From: an uncultured Eubacteriales bacterium | GTDB lineage: Bacteria; Bacillota; Clostridia; Christensenellales; Aristaeellaceae | Assembly (NCBI GenBank): GCA_902789365.1 | Contig: CADANQ010000003.1 | Coordinates: forward strand, 1-64,000 | Reading direction: 5' to 3' | DNA: 64,000 bases | Shown here: piece by piece, positions 16,929-25,232 of the stretch | How the letters are laid out: every line of letters begins with the position of its first letter | Position numbering within the stretch: the stretch's first letter is position 1 | The notes under the pieces: generated by a model | The model's input: only the letters and a program-made list of their open reading frames with translations | Database searches by the model: none | What the model was told of the DNA's origin: nothing | Program-made: the position numbers and the translations under genes

Positions 16929-17633
16929 ATGCACATTACACTGAGCGGTGACAGGCTGTATGTGGCGGTGGACCTGATGATCATGATTTACGGTGATGGA
17001 AAGCTGCGGCTGCTCCTGTCCCGCAGGGTAAATCCCCCATTCGATGGACTGTGGGCCCTGCCGGGACGCTTTGTGGGGCTGGATGAATCGGCGGAGGATG
17101 CCGCCCGAAGGCTGCTGGAGGAAATGCTCCCCATCGACAGCGCATACCTGGAGCAGCTGTACACCTTCACTGGGGTCGGAAGGGACCCCAGAGGCAGGGT
17201 GATCTCGGTCGGATACCTTGCGATCGTTCCGGCGGGAGGGCTTGACGGAGCGCTGGCCGGTACGATCCTTCACAGCTTTGACATCGACACTTTGTCTTCC
17301 GAGTTTGCCCTGACGGGGGAGGATGGACGTCCGCTGGGGAAGGAAGAACTGGCGTTCGATCATGAGGCCATCATCCGCATGGGGATTGTCAGACTGCAGG
17401 GGAAGCTGGATTATACGGAGATCGGTTTCCGTTTCCTCAGAAACCCGGAATGCTTTTCACTGGGAGAACTGCAGGACGTGCACGAAGCAATCCTCGGGAA
17501 AAAGCTGGACGACAGCAATTTCCGGCGGGGCATCCTGGCAAAATACGAAAAGACCGGGCGGATGGTCCAGACAGATAAAACCGTGAGATCCGGCAGGGGG
17601 CGCCCGTCGGGGCTCTACTGCCTGAAGGACTGA
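16929..17633 (+). CDS. nrtR: NrtR-type Nudix transcriptional regulator of NAD metabolism
   Basis: 234 residues from ATG 16929. Residues ~10-150 form a Nudix fold (VAVDLMIMIYGDGKLRLLLSRR, LWALPGRFVGLDESAEDAARRLLEE). The Nudix box is degenerate, as in regulators that bind rather than cleave ADP-ribose compounds. The C-terminal winged helix (CFSLGELQDVHEAILGKKLDDSNFRRGILAKYEKTG) is the NrtR DNA-binding part. The frame is open back to 16863, but that part contains the promoter and operator. It is first in a run of pncA, nadE, nadD and pncB, exactly the genes NrtR is known to control. Confidence 0.9.
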   Translation: MHITLSGDRLYVAVDLMIMIYGDGKLRLLLSRRVNPPFDGLWALPGRFVGLDESAEDAARRLLEEMLPIDSAYLEQLYTFTGVGRDPRGRVISVGYLAIVPAGGLDGALAGTILHSFDIDTLSSEFALTGEDGRPLGKEELAFDHEAIIRMGIVRLQGKLDYTEIGFRFLRNPECFSLGELQDVHEAILGKKLDDSNFRRGILAKYEKTGRMVQTDKTVRSGRGRPSGLYCLKD

Positions 17634-17648
17634 AAGGAGAGGACAAAA

Positions 17649-18185
17649 ATGAGCGAAAAGAAATTCCTGATCGTCGTGGATATGCAGAAGGATTTTGTTG
17701 ACGGCGCCCTTGGCACGAAGGAAGCGCAGGCCATTGTCGCCGCCGCCGCCGAAAGGATCAGGGAATGCAGGGAAGCGGGATACACCGTGATCGCCACCCT
17801 GGATACCCACGGAGAGGATTACCTTTCGACCCGGGAGGGACTGAAGCTGCCGGTGAAGCACTGCGTCCGCGGCACCGGGGGATGGGCTCTGGACAAAACG
17901 ATCGCGAAGGAACTGAAGGGCTGCGCCATGGTGGAGAAGCCCTCCTTCGGCAGCGTTCGCCTGCCGGAAATCATCCGTGCCATGACTGAGGAAGGCGACC
18001 GCGTGACCGTGGAACTGATCGGACTGTGCACCGACATCTGCGTGGCGTCCAACGCGCTTATTCTCAAGGCGTTTTTCCCCGGGGCAGATATCGGGGTGCG
18101 GGAAAGCTGCTGCGCCGGGGTTACGCCCGAAAAGCACCGGGCGGCGCTGGAAACCATGGACAGCTGCCAGATCGATATTCTTTGA
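17649..18185 (+). CDS. pncA: Nicotinamidase (isochorismatase-fold amidohydrolase)
   Basis: 178 residues. It converts nicotinamide to nicotinate plus ammonia, the entry step of deamidating NAD salvage. The catalytic triad is visible: Asp in LIVVDMQKDFVDGALG, Lys in ELKGCAMVEKPSFGS, Cys in LCTDICVASNALILK. The metal-site region is LDTHGEDYLSTREGLKLPVKHC. RBS AAAGGAGAGG, 15 bases after nrtR. Function follows from motif plus operon; other isochorismatase-fold hydrolases remain formally possible. Confidence 0.9.
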   Translation: MSEKKFLIVVDMQKDFVDGALGTKEAQAIVAAAAERIRECREAGYTVIATLDTHGEDYLSTREGLKLPVKHCVRGTGGWALDKTIAKELKGCAMVEKPSFGSVRLPEIIRAMTEEGDRVTVELIGLCTDICVASNALILKAFFPGADIGVRESCCAGVTPEKHRAALETMDSCQIDIL

Positions 18186-18282
18186 CGCCGGTTTCGCGTA
18201 AGGGTATCCCGGGTTTGCCGGCAGCAACAGAACGAGGGAAAACGTTTTTTTACGACCGACTATCCGAACAGGAGAAACAGCC

Positions 18283-19059
18283 ATGAAAGAATACCGGTTT
18301 GACGCGGAAAAAGCCAGGGACAGCCTGGTGGCGGCCATCAGGGACATTGCGGCGCAGCAGGGCTTTGAAAGGGCAGTCATCGGCATTTCGGGCGGAAAGG
18401 ATTCCACCGTGACGGCGGCCTTGTGCGCCAGAGCCCTGGGCGGAAACAACGTGTACGGCGTTATGCTGCCCGACGGTGTACAGAAGGATATATCGGACAG
18501 CGTAAGGGTCTGCGAGGCCCTTGGCATACGCCGCCGCACAGTGAATATCGGAGGCATTCACAACGCCCTGAAGGCGGTTACCGACCAGACGGGAACAATG
18601 TGCGGGGAAGGGGAATTTGCCGTTCCCTGCAGCCGGGAAAGCGACATCAACGTAGGTCCCCGCCTGAGGATGACGGTGCTGCGCTACATCGCCCAGGCAC
18701 TGGGAGCGCGCCTGGCGGGTACCGGCAACCTGAGCGAGACGACGGTGGGCTACTGCACCAAGGACGGGGACACATCCTGTGATTTTTCGGTTCTGGGCGG
18801 CCTGACCAGCCTGGAGGTGGTGGAGGTTGGCCTGACGATGCCCGAAATACCGCGGGACCTTGTCGTCAAGACGCCCGCGGACGGGCTGAGCGGGATGAGC
18901 GACGAGGAAAAGCTGGGCCTTTCCTACCGTGATATTCACCTTCTGATCCGGGAGGGCACCTGCGGAAACCCGGAAACCGACGAAAAGATCCGCCGAAGGG
19001 AAAAAGCGAATATGCACAAACGCAGGATGCCCGTAATCCTTGATCCCTTCGGGACATGA
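18283..19059 (+). CDS. nadE: NAD(+) synthase, ammonia-dependent type
   Basis: 258 residues, the short form without a glutaminase domain, so it should use free ammonia to amidate nicotinate adenine dinucleotide to NAD. ATP-pyrophosphatase P-loop ISGGKDSTVTAAL near residue 37. Later landmarks are ARLAGTGNLSETTVGYCTKDGD and the C-terminal substrate loop KTPADGLSGMSDEEKLGLSY. RBS ACAGGAGA. It lies 97 bases after pncA and before nadD in the same direction. Confidence 0.92.
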   Translation: MKEYRFDAEKARDSLVAAIRDIAAQQGFERAVIGISGGKDSTVTAALCARALGGNNVYGVMLPDGVQKDISDSVRVCEALGIRRRTVNIGGIHNALKAVTDQTGTMCGEGEFAVPCSRESDINVGPRLRMTVLRYIAQALGARLAGTGNLSETTVGYCTKDGDTSCDFSVLGGLTSLEVVEVGLTMPEIPRDLVVKTPADGLSGMSDEEKLGLSYRDIHLLIREGTCGNPETDEKIRRREKANMHKRRMPVILDPFGT

Positions 19060-19125
19060 TTCCGCATCCCGGCCGCGCGGGACGAATCTTCCGCCGGCCC
19101 GAAGCTCATAAGCGGGGAGGATGAC

Positions 19126-19731
19126 ATGAACAGGGAATACCTGGCGTTTTTCGGGGCTTTCAATCCGCCGACGAACGCCCATATCCGGCTCGCGGAATTC
19201 GCCATGAAGGCAACCGGGGCCAAAGGGGTGCTGTTTATCCCGTCGAAAGAAAACTATATCCGTGACTTCCAGGGCAAGGATTATGCCTACGGGGACAGGG
19301 AGAGGCTGGAAATGCTGCGCCTTACGGCCGAAAAAAGGCCCTGGATGGAGGTCAGCGATGTTGAGATCCTTCAGAAAAGCCAGCCTCGTACCTATGAGAC
19401 CCTGTGCCGCCTCAGGGACGCGGGGAAGGAAGCGTCGCTGCTGATCGGCAGCGACAAGCTGCCGGAGCTTGCTGAAATCTGGGCCCATGTGGATGAGATC
19501 GCCCGGGAATTCGGCATCGTGGTCCTGACCCGTGGGGCGGATATGTGCGGCAGAATGATCCGGGAGAGCGCGTACCTGACATCCATCTCTCCGTATCTGA
19601 CGATTCTTGAAACCCCTGTGGAAACCAGGAATATTTCTTCCACCCTGGTGCGCAGCCGGGTGGCGCAGATGAAGGAGATCCGCAGGGAAATCGGCGGCAT
19701 GGTACCGGAGGAGATTCTGGACCTGCTTTAA
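19126..19731 (+). CDS. nadD: Nicotinate-nucleotide adenylyltransferase (NadD-like)
   Basis: 201 residues. A nucleotidyltransferase of the HxGH class with the motif written GAFNPPTNAHI (TxxH variant, Ala replacing Gly) at the N-terminus and the ISSTLVRSR motif at ~165-175, which binds ATP phosphates. It joins nicotinate mononucleotide to AMP, giving NaAD. It is divergent from the standard nadD usually found beside obgE/yqeK, so it may be a second, salvage-dedicated copy. RBS GGGGAGG. Operon position between nadE and pncB supports the role. Confidence 0.85.
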   Translation: MNREYLAFFGAFNPPTNAHIRLAEFAMKATGAKGVLFIPSKENYIRDFQGKDYAYGDRERLEMLRLTAEKRPWMEVSDVEILQKSQPRTYETLCRLRDAGKEASLLIGSDKLPELAEIWAHVDEIAREFGIVVLTRGADMCGRMIRESAYLTSISPYLTILETPVETRNISSTLVRSRVAQMKEIRREIGGMVPEEILDLL

Positions 19732-19793
19732 AAAAGAAATGACAAACCCGATAAGAATGACGACGACACATAATTCAAAGGAGGCACGCGGCA

Positions 19794-20987
19794 ATGAAGC
19801 TTGATCCCATTGTGGTATCGCTGCTGGATACCGACCTTTACAAGTTCAACATGGACCAGGTGATCTTCCACAAGCACACGGACCTGACCGGCGAGTACTA
19901 TTTCAAGTGCCGCAGCGAGGGCGTCAGGTTCACACCGGAAATGCTGGAGGAAATCAACGCCCAGATCGACCACCTGTGCGGCCTGACCTTCTCCCGGGAA
20001 GAACTGGAATACCTGAGGTCCATCCGTTTTATCAAGGGAGATTATGTGGAATTCCTGCGCCTGTGGCATCCCATCCGGGATTATGTGGAGACGGACCTTT
20101 CCGATGACGGAAAGCTTTCCATCGTGGTGCGGGGTCCGCTGTTTTCCGCCATGCAGTTCGAAATCTACCTGCTGGAGATCGTCAACGAGGTCTATTTCCG
20201 CATGAGGTACGACTATAACGTGCTGCTTGCCTCCGCAAGGGAGCGCCTGGAAAGCAAGATCCGGGCTTTCCGCAGCGGCAAATACACCTTCAGGTTCGCC
20301 GAGTTCGGCTGCCGCCGCCGGCTTTCCCGGGAATGGGAGGACGAAGCGGTCCGGCGCCTGAGCGAGGAGACGGAAAACATGGTGGGCACGTCCAACGTTT
20401 TTCTGGCATGGAAATACGGCCTGACCCCCATCGGCACCTATGCCCATGAGTATGTGCAGATGTACCAGGGCATCGACGAGATTCCCCTGGCTTATACCAA
20501 CCATTACGCCCTCGCGGACTGGTACAACGAGTACAAGGGCGACAACGGCACGGCTCTCACCGATACCATCACCACGGATCTGTTCCTGCTGGATTTCAAC
20601 CGCGCCATGGTAAACAACTTTACCGGCGTCCGGCACGACAGCGGCGATCCCTACGAGTGGGGCGAAAAAATGATCGCGCACTACAAAAAATACGGAGCCG
20701 ATCCGAAAAGCAAGCTGCTCCTGTTCAGCGACAGCCTGGACTTCGACCGCGCGCAGGAACTGTACGATTACTTCAGGGGAAGGACGAAGGTGTCCTTCGG
20801 CATCGGGACGTTCGTGTCCAACGATACCTGCGAAAAGGCGCTGAATATCGTTATCAAGCTGCAGACCGTCAACGGCCGGGCTGTCGCCAAGCTTTCCGAT
20901 TCGCCGGGGAAGGCCATGTGCCGGGACGAGGAATACCTGTCTTACCTCAGGAGATCGGTGGCCTTCCGCCTGAACAGGGAAAAATAA
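19794..20987 (+). CDS. pncB: Nicotinate phosphoribosyltransferase
   Basis: 397 residues, full length. It makes nicotinate mononucleotide from nicotinate and PRPP. Landmarks: LLDTDLYKFNMDQVIFHKH (type I NaPRTase N-terminus), EFGCRRRLSREWEDEAV, MVGTSNVFLAWKYGLTPIGTYAHE (with the conserved phosphorylatable His region), FTGVRHDSGDPYEWGEK and LFSDSLDFD. With pncA, nadD and nadE it completes a four-step nicotinamide-to-NAD route under NrtR. RBS AAAGGAGG. Confidence 0.95.
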   Translation: MKLDPIVVSLLDTDLYKFNMDQVIFHKHTDLTGEYYFKCRSEGVRFTPEMLEEINAQIDHLCGLTFSREELEYLRSIRFIKGDYVEFLRLWHPIRDYVETDLSDDGKLSIVVRGPLFSAMQFEIYLLEIVNEVYFRMRYDYNVLLASARERLESKIRAFRSGKYTFRFAEFGCRRRLSREWEDEAVRRLSEETENMVGTSNVFLAWKYGLTPIGTYAHEYVQMYQGIDEIPLAYTNHYALADWYNEYKGDNGTALTDTITTDLFLLDFNRAMVNNFTGVRHDSGDPYEWGEKMIAHYKKYGADPKSKLLLFSDSLDFDRAQELYDYFRGRTKVSFGIGTFVSNDTCEKALNIVIKLQTVNGRAVAKLSDSPGKAMCRDEEYLSYLRRSVAFRLNREK

Positions 20988-21018
20988 TCATACCGGGCTC
21001 CGCCCCGGAAACGAATAA

Positions 21019-21050
21019 TCCCGCGGGGACGGGCCGCCGTTCCCGCGGGA
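21019..21050 (+). promoter_or_regulatory. Strong hairpin at the 3' end of the NAD operon
   Basis: TCCCGCGGG (21019-21027) and CCCGCGGGA (21042-21050) with an inner ACGG/CCGT stem and GCCG loop form a nearly continuous 13-bp stem. The following bases are A/G rich, so there is no U-tract. It may stop exonucleases or act as a weak terminator. Confidence 0.5.
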
Positions 21051-21181
21051 AAAGGGAAAAGAGCCGCCTGAGAAAGTGTAGAACAGCTGAAGGCGGAGGA
21101 TAGAACACATCCATTAACTGCCAAATAATACCAAATTTGACGGCGGGTATATTTCCTGCGCAAAAAAAGGAGGAAAAAAAG

Positions 21182-21739
21182 ATGAACGTTATGGAGGGAA
21201 TCTGCGGGAAGGTAGCCCCGGGGATGTGCAGGCTGGGCATGAACGGGGGCATCGCGGTCAGGACCTCGTCCGGATACCGGATGTGGGACGCGGAAAAGAA
21301 ACGCCTGATCAACTGCGACGGGTTTGCGGTGGACGTGGGAGAGGATTTCTTCTTCGTCCTTCCCGCCAACAGGGTCAGGCCCGGGGACATCATCCTGTCG
21401 GGAGGCATGCCGGTATGCGTGCTTTCTACCGACGGGGATACGGTGACAGCGGTGCGGTATGAAAGCGCGGAGGTGCAGACCCTGGTCCCGGAAAGACACC
21501 TGTTCATGGGAAATACCTACCTTTTCGGCAGAATCGTGTCGCTCTTCGGCGCGCATGGGGCCAGAGGCAAAAAAGGCGCGGGAAGGATGATGAGATACAT
21601 GATGCTTTCCTCCATGCTCAGGGGAAAGGGGGAAGGAAACGGGAATATGCTGCCGCTGATCATGATGGGCGGCGGAGGTGACTGGATGGACGGACTGTTT
21701 GACGAACTGAACGACGAAGACGAGGACGGGGAGGCGTGA
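21182..21739 (+). CDS. Conserved-looking protein of unknown function, Met/Gly-rich C-terminus
   Basis: 185 residues from ATG 21182 with a strong AAAGGAGG. The first ~110 residues look like a small beta-rich domain (GGIAVRTSSGYRMWDAE, DGFAVDVGEDFFFVLPANRV, GDIILSGGMPVCVL, LVPERHLFMGNTYLFG). The rest is Lys/Met/Gly rich with an acidic end (DELNDEDEDGEA). There is no signal peptide. I cannot assign a named family. Its stop overlaps the region of the VWA gene start, so the two are coupled. Confidence 0.7.
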   Translation: MNVMEGICGKVAPGMCRLGMNGGIAVRTSSGYRMWDAEKKRLINCDGFAVDVGEDFFFVLPANRVRPGDIILSGGMPVCVLSTDGDTVTAVRYESAEVQTLVPERHLFMGNTYLFGRIVSLFGAHGARGKKGAGRMMRYMMLSSMLRGKGEGNGNMLPLIMMGGGGDWMDGLFDELNDEDEDGEA

Positions 21740-21741
21740 TT

Positions 21742-22635
21742 ATGGGCTACGGACACTGGACCAGGGAAAGCTTTGAACGCTACAGCGCGTCGGTCGGGAG
21801 GGATGTGGACGCGTCGGGACATCTGGACGCGGGCCTTACGGACCGGCAGATTTTCAGGCAGAGGGGCCTGCATCCGCTGCTGGATCCCCGCAATGTAACG
21901 CGGGAATGCCGTGACAGCGGAGAGCATCCGGCCACGATTCCGGTGATTCTGGCGCTGGACGTGACGGGAAGCATGGGACCGGCTTCGGCCGAGGTCGCAA
22001 AAAAAATGAACGAGGTCATGACAAGGCTGTACGGGACCGTGAAGGACGTGGAATTCCTGGCGATGGGCATCGGTGACCTGGCATACGACAGGGCGCCGAT
22101 CCAGATCTCCCAGTTCGAGTCCGACATCCGTATCGCGGAGCAGCTGGACCGGATCTGGATGGAGCACGGCGGGGGCGGAAACGCCTATGAATCCTATACC
22201 GCGGCGTGGTATATGGCGTCCAGGCATACCGATATCGACTGCCTGAAGCGGGGCAAAAAAGGCCTGATCATTACCATGGGGGACGAACCGATGAACCCGT
22301 ACCTGCCGTACCGCCCCCTGGCGGCAGCCACCGGGGATTCCCTTCAGGCGGACGTGGAAACGCGGGATCTGTACAGGGAGGTTTCCGAAAAATACGACCT
22401 GTGGCACATCCATGTGAAGCACCGTGAGCCGGATATGTACCTGACCGGGGCGGTACGGAGCTTCGGCGCGGTTCTTCCGCAGGGACACATGACGGTATCT
22501 TCAATCGGCGATCTCGCCGAAAAACTGATCGGGATCATCACCGCCCACGCGAACGATGATAACGGGATCATCCTGAGAAAAGAAGAGAAACCCGCAGGCG
22601 TCGGGAGAAGGCTTTTCGGTTTGTTTTCGTGGTAA
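21742..22635 (+). CDS. VWA-domain protein of unknown function
   Basis: 297 residues from ATG 21742; GTG 21736 in the same frame is an alternative. GGGGAGG upstream. A von Willebrand A fold is suggested by the strand PVILALDVTGSMG, with a metal-site motif DxTGSM close to the classical DxSxS, followed by IGDLAYD and KKGLIITMGDEPMN as later metal-site strands. No signal peptide or membrane anchor, so cytosolic. The C-terminus is basic and aromatic (GRRLFGLFSW). It sits in a tight run with the 185-residue protein and a PurA paralogue. The role is unknown; VWA proteins often pair with ATPases or chaperones, but none adjoins. Confidence 0.75.
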   Translation: MGYGHWTRESFERYSASVGRDVDASGHLDAGLTDRQIFRQRGLHPLLDPRNVTRECRDSGEHPATIPVILALDVTGSMGPASAEVAKKMNEVMTRLYGTVKDVEFLAMGIGDLAYDRAPIQISQFESDIRIAEQLDRIWMEHGGGGNAYESYTAAWYMASRHTDIDCLKRGKKGLIITMGDEPMNPYLPYRPLAAATGDSLQADVETRDLYREVSEKYDLWHIHVKHREPDMYLTGAVRSFGAVLPQGHMTVSSIGDLAEKLIGIITAHANDDNGIILRKEEKPAGVGRRLFGLFSW

Positions 22636-22651
22636 CGGGAGGAGGGATCGT

Positions 22652-23818
22652 ATGAGGCAGGCGGTCATTGTCATCGGCAGCAGCTACGGGGACGAGGGAA
22701 AGGGACTGGCCGCGGCGCTTTCCGCGAAGAGGCTCGGGGGAAACTGCCTGAACGTCCTGATCAATGGCGGGGCCCAGCGGGGGCATACCGTGGAATGGAG
22801 GGACGGGCGCAGGCATGTGTTCCATCATTTCGGCTCCGCGGCGGCCCTGGGGGGTGTCAGCTGCGCGGACGAGGATTATATCGTCAATCCCCTGCTGTAT
22901 TGCGAGGAGAGGGAAAAGCTGAAGGACGTCGGCCTCCGGCCGGAACTGACGGTGTCTTCCCGATGCCGCGTATCCCTCCCCTGGGATATGATGCTCGGAC
23001 AAATCATCGAGGAAAGCCGCGGAAAAGCAAGGCACGGGTCCTGCGGGTGCGGGATTTTTGAAACCGTCGTCCGCTTCAGGGACTGTCCCGGCGCCCTGAG
23101 ATATGGGGATCTGTACCGCCTGTCGGAAAAGGAATTTTCTGAGTATGCGCGGGATGTGTCAGGGAGTTATATGCCCAAAAGGCTCAGGGAGATGGGCATA
23201 AAAATGGACGAGAAATGGCGCGCAGCGGCGGAACGGGAGGAACTGATCCGAAGGACCTGGATGGATGTGGAAAGCATGCTGGAAAGCACCCGGGTCTTTG
23301 AAAGCTGGACCGACATGGCAAGTCCCTGGCGGACGCTCATTTTCGAGGCCGGCCAGGGGCTGGCGCTGGACGAGGGGAACGCGGAGGATTTCCCGTACCT
23401 GACCCCAAGCCATACCACGTCCCTCGTCTCCGCCCGGAGAATCGCGTCCCTCCCGGGGGACACGGCGGCCGAGGTGGATTACGTTACCCGCACCTACCTG
23501 ACCCGCCACGGCCCGGGCCCGTTCCCGTCGGAATGCCGGAAGGAGGAAATCAACGCGGAAATGGAAGACCGGACCAATGTTCCCAACCCGCATCAGCAAA
23601 GGCTGCGGTACGGATGGTTCGACGCCCGGAGAGTGCGGGAACGGGTCTTCGGGGACCTGGAGGCTTCCCGCCGCGTTCTTCCGGGACTTAAAGCCCGGCT
23701 GACGGTCACCCACCTGAACGAGACCGGGGGAGAACTGGCGGGAGGGGACCGCCTGGACGAGATGAAAAAGGGCTTTGATTTTTTGACGCTGTCGGACAGT
23801 CCGTATATACCGGAGTGA
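22652..23818 (+). CDS. Divergent adenylosuccinate synthetase (PurA) paralogue
   Basis: 388 residues, shorter than PurA (~430). The GTP-binding loop IGSSYGDEGKG keeps the catalytic Asp, and GAQRGHTVEW keeps the catalytic His. FEAGQGLALDEGNAEDFPYL matches the EGAQGTLLDIDHGTYPFV region, and HGPGPFPSE and RLRYGWFDARRV match the GAGPFPTE and RRCGWFD signatures. The IMP-contact loop usually written TTGRGIGP is SCGCGIFETV here, so the substrate may not be IMP. It is placed behind a VWA protein, not in a purine operon. PurZ (dZTP pathway) is less likely since the Asp is retained. RBS GGAGGAGGG. Confidence 0.8.
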   Translation: MRQAVIVIGSSYGDEGKGLAAALSAKRLGGNCLNVLINGGAQRGHTVEWRDGRRHVFHHFGSAAALGGVSCADEDYIVNPLLYCEEREKLKDVGLRPELTVSSRCRVSLPWDMMLGQIIEESRGKARHGSCGCGIFETVVRFRDCPGALRYGDLYRLSEKEFSEYARDVSGSYMPKRLREMGIKMDEKWRAAAEREELIRRTWMDVESMLESTRVFESWTDMASPWRTLIFEAGQGLALDEGNAEDFPYLTPSHTTSLVSARRIASLPGDTAAEVDYVTRTYLTRHGPGPFPSECRKEEINAEMEDRTNVPNPHQQRLRYGWFDARRVRERVFGDLEASRRVLPGLKARLTVTHLNETGGELAGGDRLDEMKKGFDFLTLSDSPYIPE

Positions 23819-23917
23819 GGTTTGCAATTTGAAAAAGGGATGCGGATGGAAGCTTTTCCTTCTGTCCGCCCCGGGGCGGGGGCAGGGAAAACCGGCCTCC
23901 GCCCGACATTCCGGCCG

Positions 23918-25033
23918 TTATTCGATGGGCTGCAGATATTCCTTCAGGATGAATCCTTCCTCTCCGTGATACAGGCAGTAAAGAAACCCGTTTTCATCCC
24001 CGGCCTCCGGGAACGCGAGCACCTGCGCTCCGAGGGGGACCTTCAGGATGCGCCTGGACGAAGTGGACCTGGATTCGCGCAGTGATACGAAGCTGGAGCA
24101 CCTGATTACCCGCATGTTCGGCTTCCGTTCCCTGTACAGGGCCGCATCGTCGCTGCCGAACAGCTCCTCAAAGGGCGTAACGCCGCTGCTGGAGATTAAG
24201 GGATTGAGGATGAGATATGTGAACCAGGAATCGTTTTCCGCCCAGGCTTCGGAGTAAGCGTCATACACGCAATCCACGCTGTAGCCGCTTTCCTGCCGGG
24301 TAGGATCGTCGGTGGAGGTGAAGCTGAGCGCAAGCCTGCCGCCGTAATCCGGCACGGGTTCATACGACCAGGCGCCCCTGTGCGTATAGGCGAAAGAACC
24401 GTCCAGGGCATAGCAGTACAGGGACATGCCGCCGTCTTCTTCCAATGTGAGGACCGCTCCCGCGCCTTCGTACTCCAGGACCCATTCTCCGGGGAGCGTT
24501 TTCAGGAAATCCAGGTCGTATTCGGACATCAGTACGACGCTTTCAAGCACTTTCTGGAAATACTTGGCGTTTCCCTCCGCGGCTTCAACGGCATATTTTC
24601 CCGCCGCGGACAGGTACCGCCCGTTTTCCGCGATCAGGGTCAGGAAGGAATACGCGCCGTTTTCCTGTTCGCGGTACACGTCCATCTGAACCCGGGATGT
24701 TTCCGACATTTTTTTAATGTCTGCGCCGAGTTTGTCGGCGTATTTCTGAGCCTCCTCCTCCGGGATGACGGAGAGCACCATACAGTCATCCGACAGGAGC
24801 GCGGAGACCACGACGCCCTCAAGGCCTTCCGCTTCGCCCTGACGGGCCTCCAGATGCCCGTCGGCGTACCAGAAGGAAAAGCCGAGGGGACTTGTGAATA
24901 AGGTCTCTTCGATCGGCTCTTCCATTCCCTCCAGCATAATCACGCCCTGGCGCGTTTCAGCCGCGGCGGCGGAAAGGATCAGCATAAGGCAGAGCGTGAA
25001 AGACAACAGGCGGACTGCGGCTTTGTTTTTCAT
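23918..25033 (-). CDS. Secreted protein with a C-terminal SH3-like domain
   Basis: 371 residues from ATG 25033 (AAAGGAGG upstream); the frame is open to 25099 but the extra part lacks a ribosome site. Signal peptide MKNKAAVRLLSFTLCLMLIL, with cleavage after AAA. The middle (~40-290) is unrecognised: an alpha/beta segment, then a beta-rich part that looks like lipocalin-like or META-type strands (GEWVLEYEGAGAVLTLEEDGG). The last ~65 residues are SH3-like (FVSLRESRSTSSRRILKVPLG ... GFILKEYLQPI). Probably wall-associated. It converges on the PurA-like gene. Confidence 0.75.
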   Translation of the reverse strand: MKNKAAVRLLSFTLCLMLILSAAAAETRQGVIMLEGMEEPIEETLFTSPLGFSFWYADGHLEARQGEAEGLEGVVVSALLSDDCMVLSVIPEEEAQKYADKLGADIKKMSETSRVQMDVYREQENGAYSFLTLIAENGRYLSAAGKYAVEAAEGNAKYFQKVLESVVLMSEYDLDFLKTLPGEWVLEYEGAGAVLTLEEDGGMSLYCYALDGSFAYTHRGAWSYEPVPDYGGRLALSFTSTDDPTRQESGYSVDCVYDAYSEAWAENDSWFTYLILNPLISSSGVTPFEELFGSDDAALYRERKPNMRVIRCSSFVSLRESRSTSSRRILKVPLGAQVLAFPEAGDENGFLYCLYHGEEGFILKEYLQPIE

Positions 25034-25113
25034 AACGTATCCTCCTTTTGCGTCGGTTCCGCGTCCGGAAAGGTCCTGTCCGGACGCGGCAGGATTCACA
25101 TGACCATGTCTTT

Positions 25114-25141
25114 ATTATATCCGATCCAATCCCGATGGCAA
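25114..25141 (-). promoter_or_regulatory. Promoter for the secreted SH3 protein gene
   Basis: Minus strand: TTGCCA (25141-25136), 16-base spacer, TATAAT (25119-25114), about 80 bases before the start at 25033. Confidence 0.5.
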
Positions 25142-25175
25142 CAGTTAAACCGGGAAACAGGGAGATTATCGTGTA

Positions 25176-25217
25176 AAAAACAAAAGGAGCGGGGAGGAAA
25201 AACACTTCTCCGCTCCT
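25176..25217 (-). terminator. Intrinsic terminator after kptA
   Basis: On the minus strand AGGAGCGG (25217-25210) pairs with CCGCTCCT (25192-25185) and is followed by TTTGTTTTTT. It closes the helicase-kptA unit. Confidence 0.8.
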
Positions 25218-25232
25218 GATTTGCGTTTGCGT

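Noticed and set aside
16475..16951. Open frames overlapping the gap before nrtR
   Set aside because: They cover the terminator at 16613-16643 and the nrtR promoter and operator, and have no ribosome binding site.
22652..23818. PurZ (2-aminoadenine phage DNA pathway)
   Set aside because: PurZ enzymes replace the catalytic Asp of the GDEGKG loop, which is kept here, and there are no phage genes nearby.
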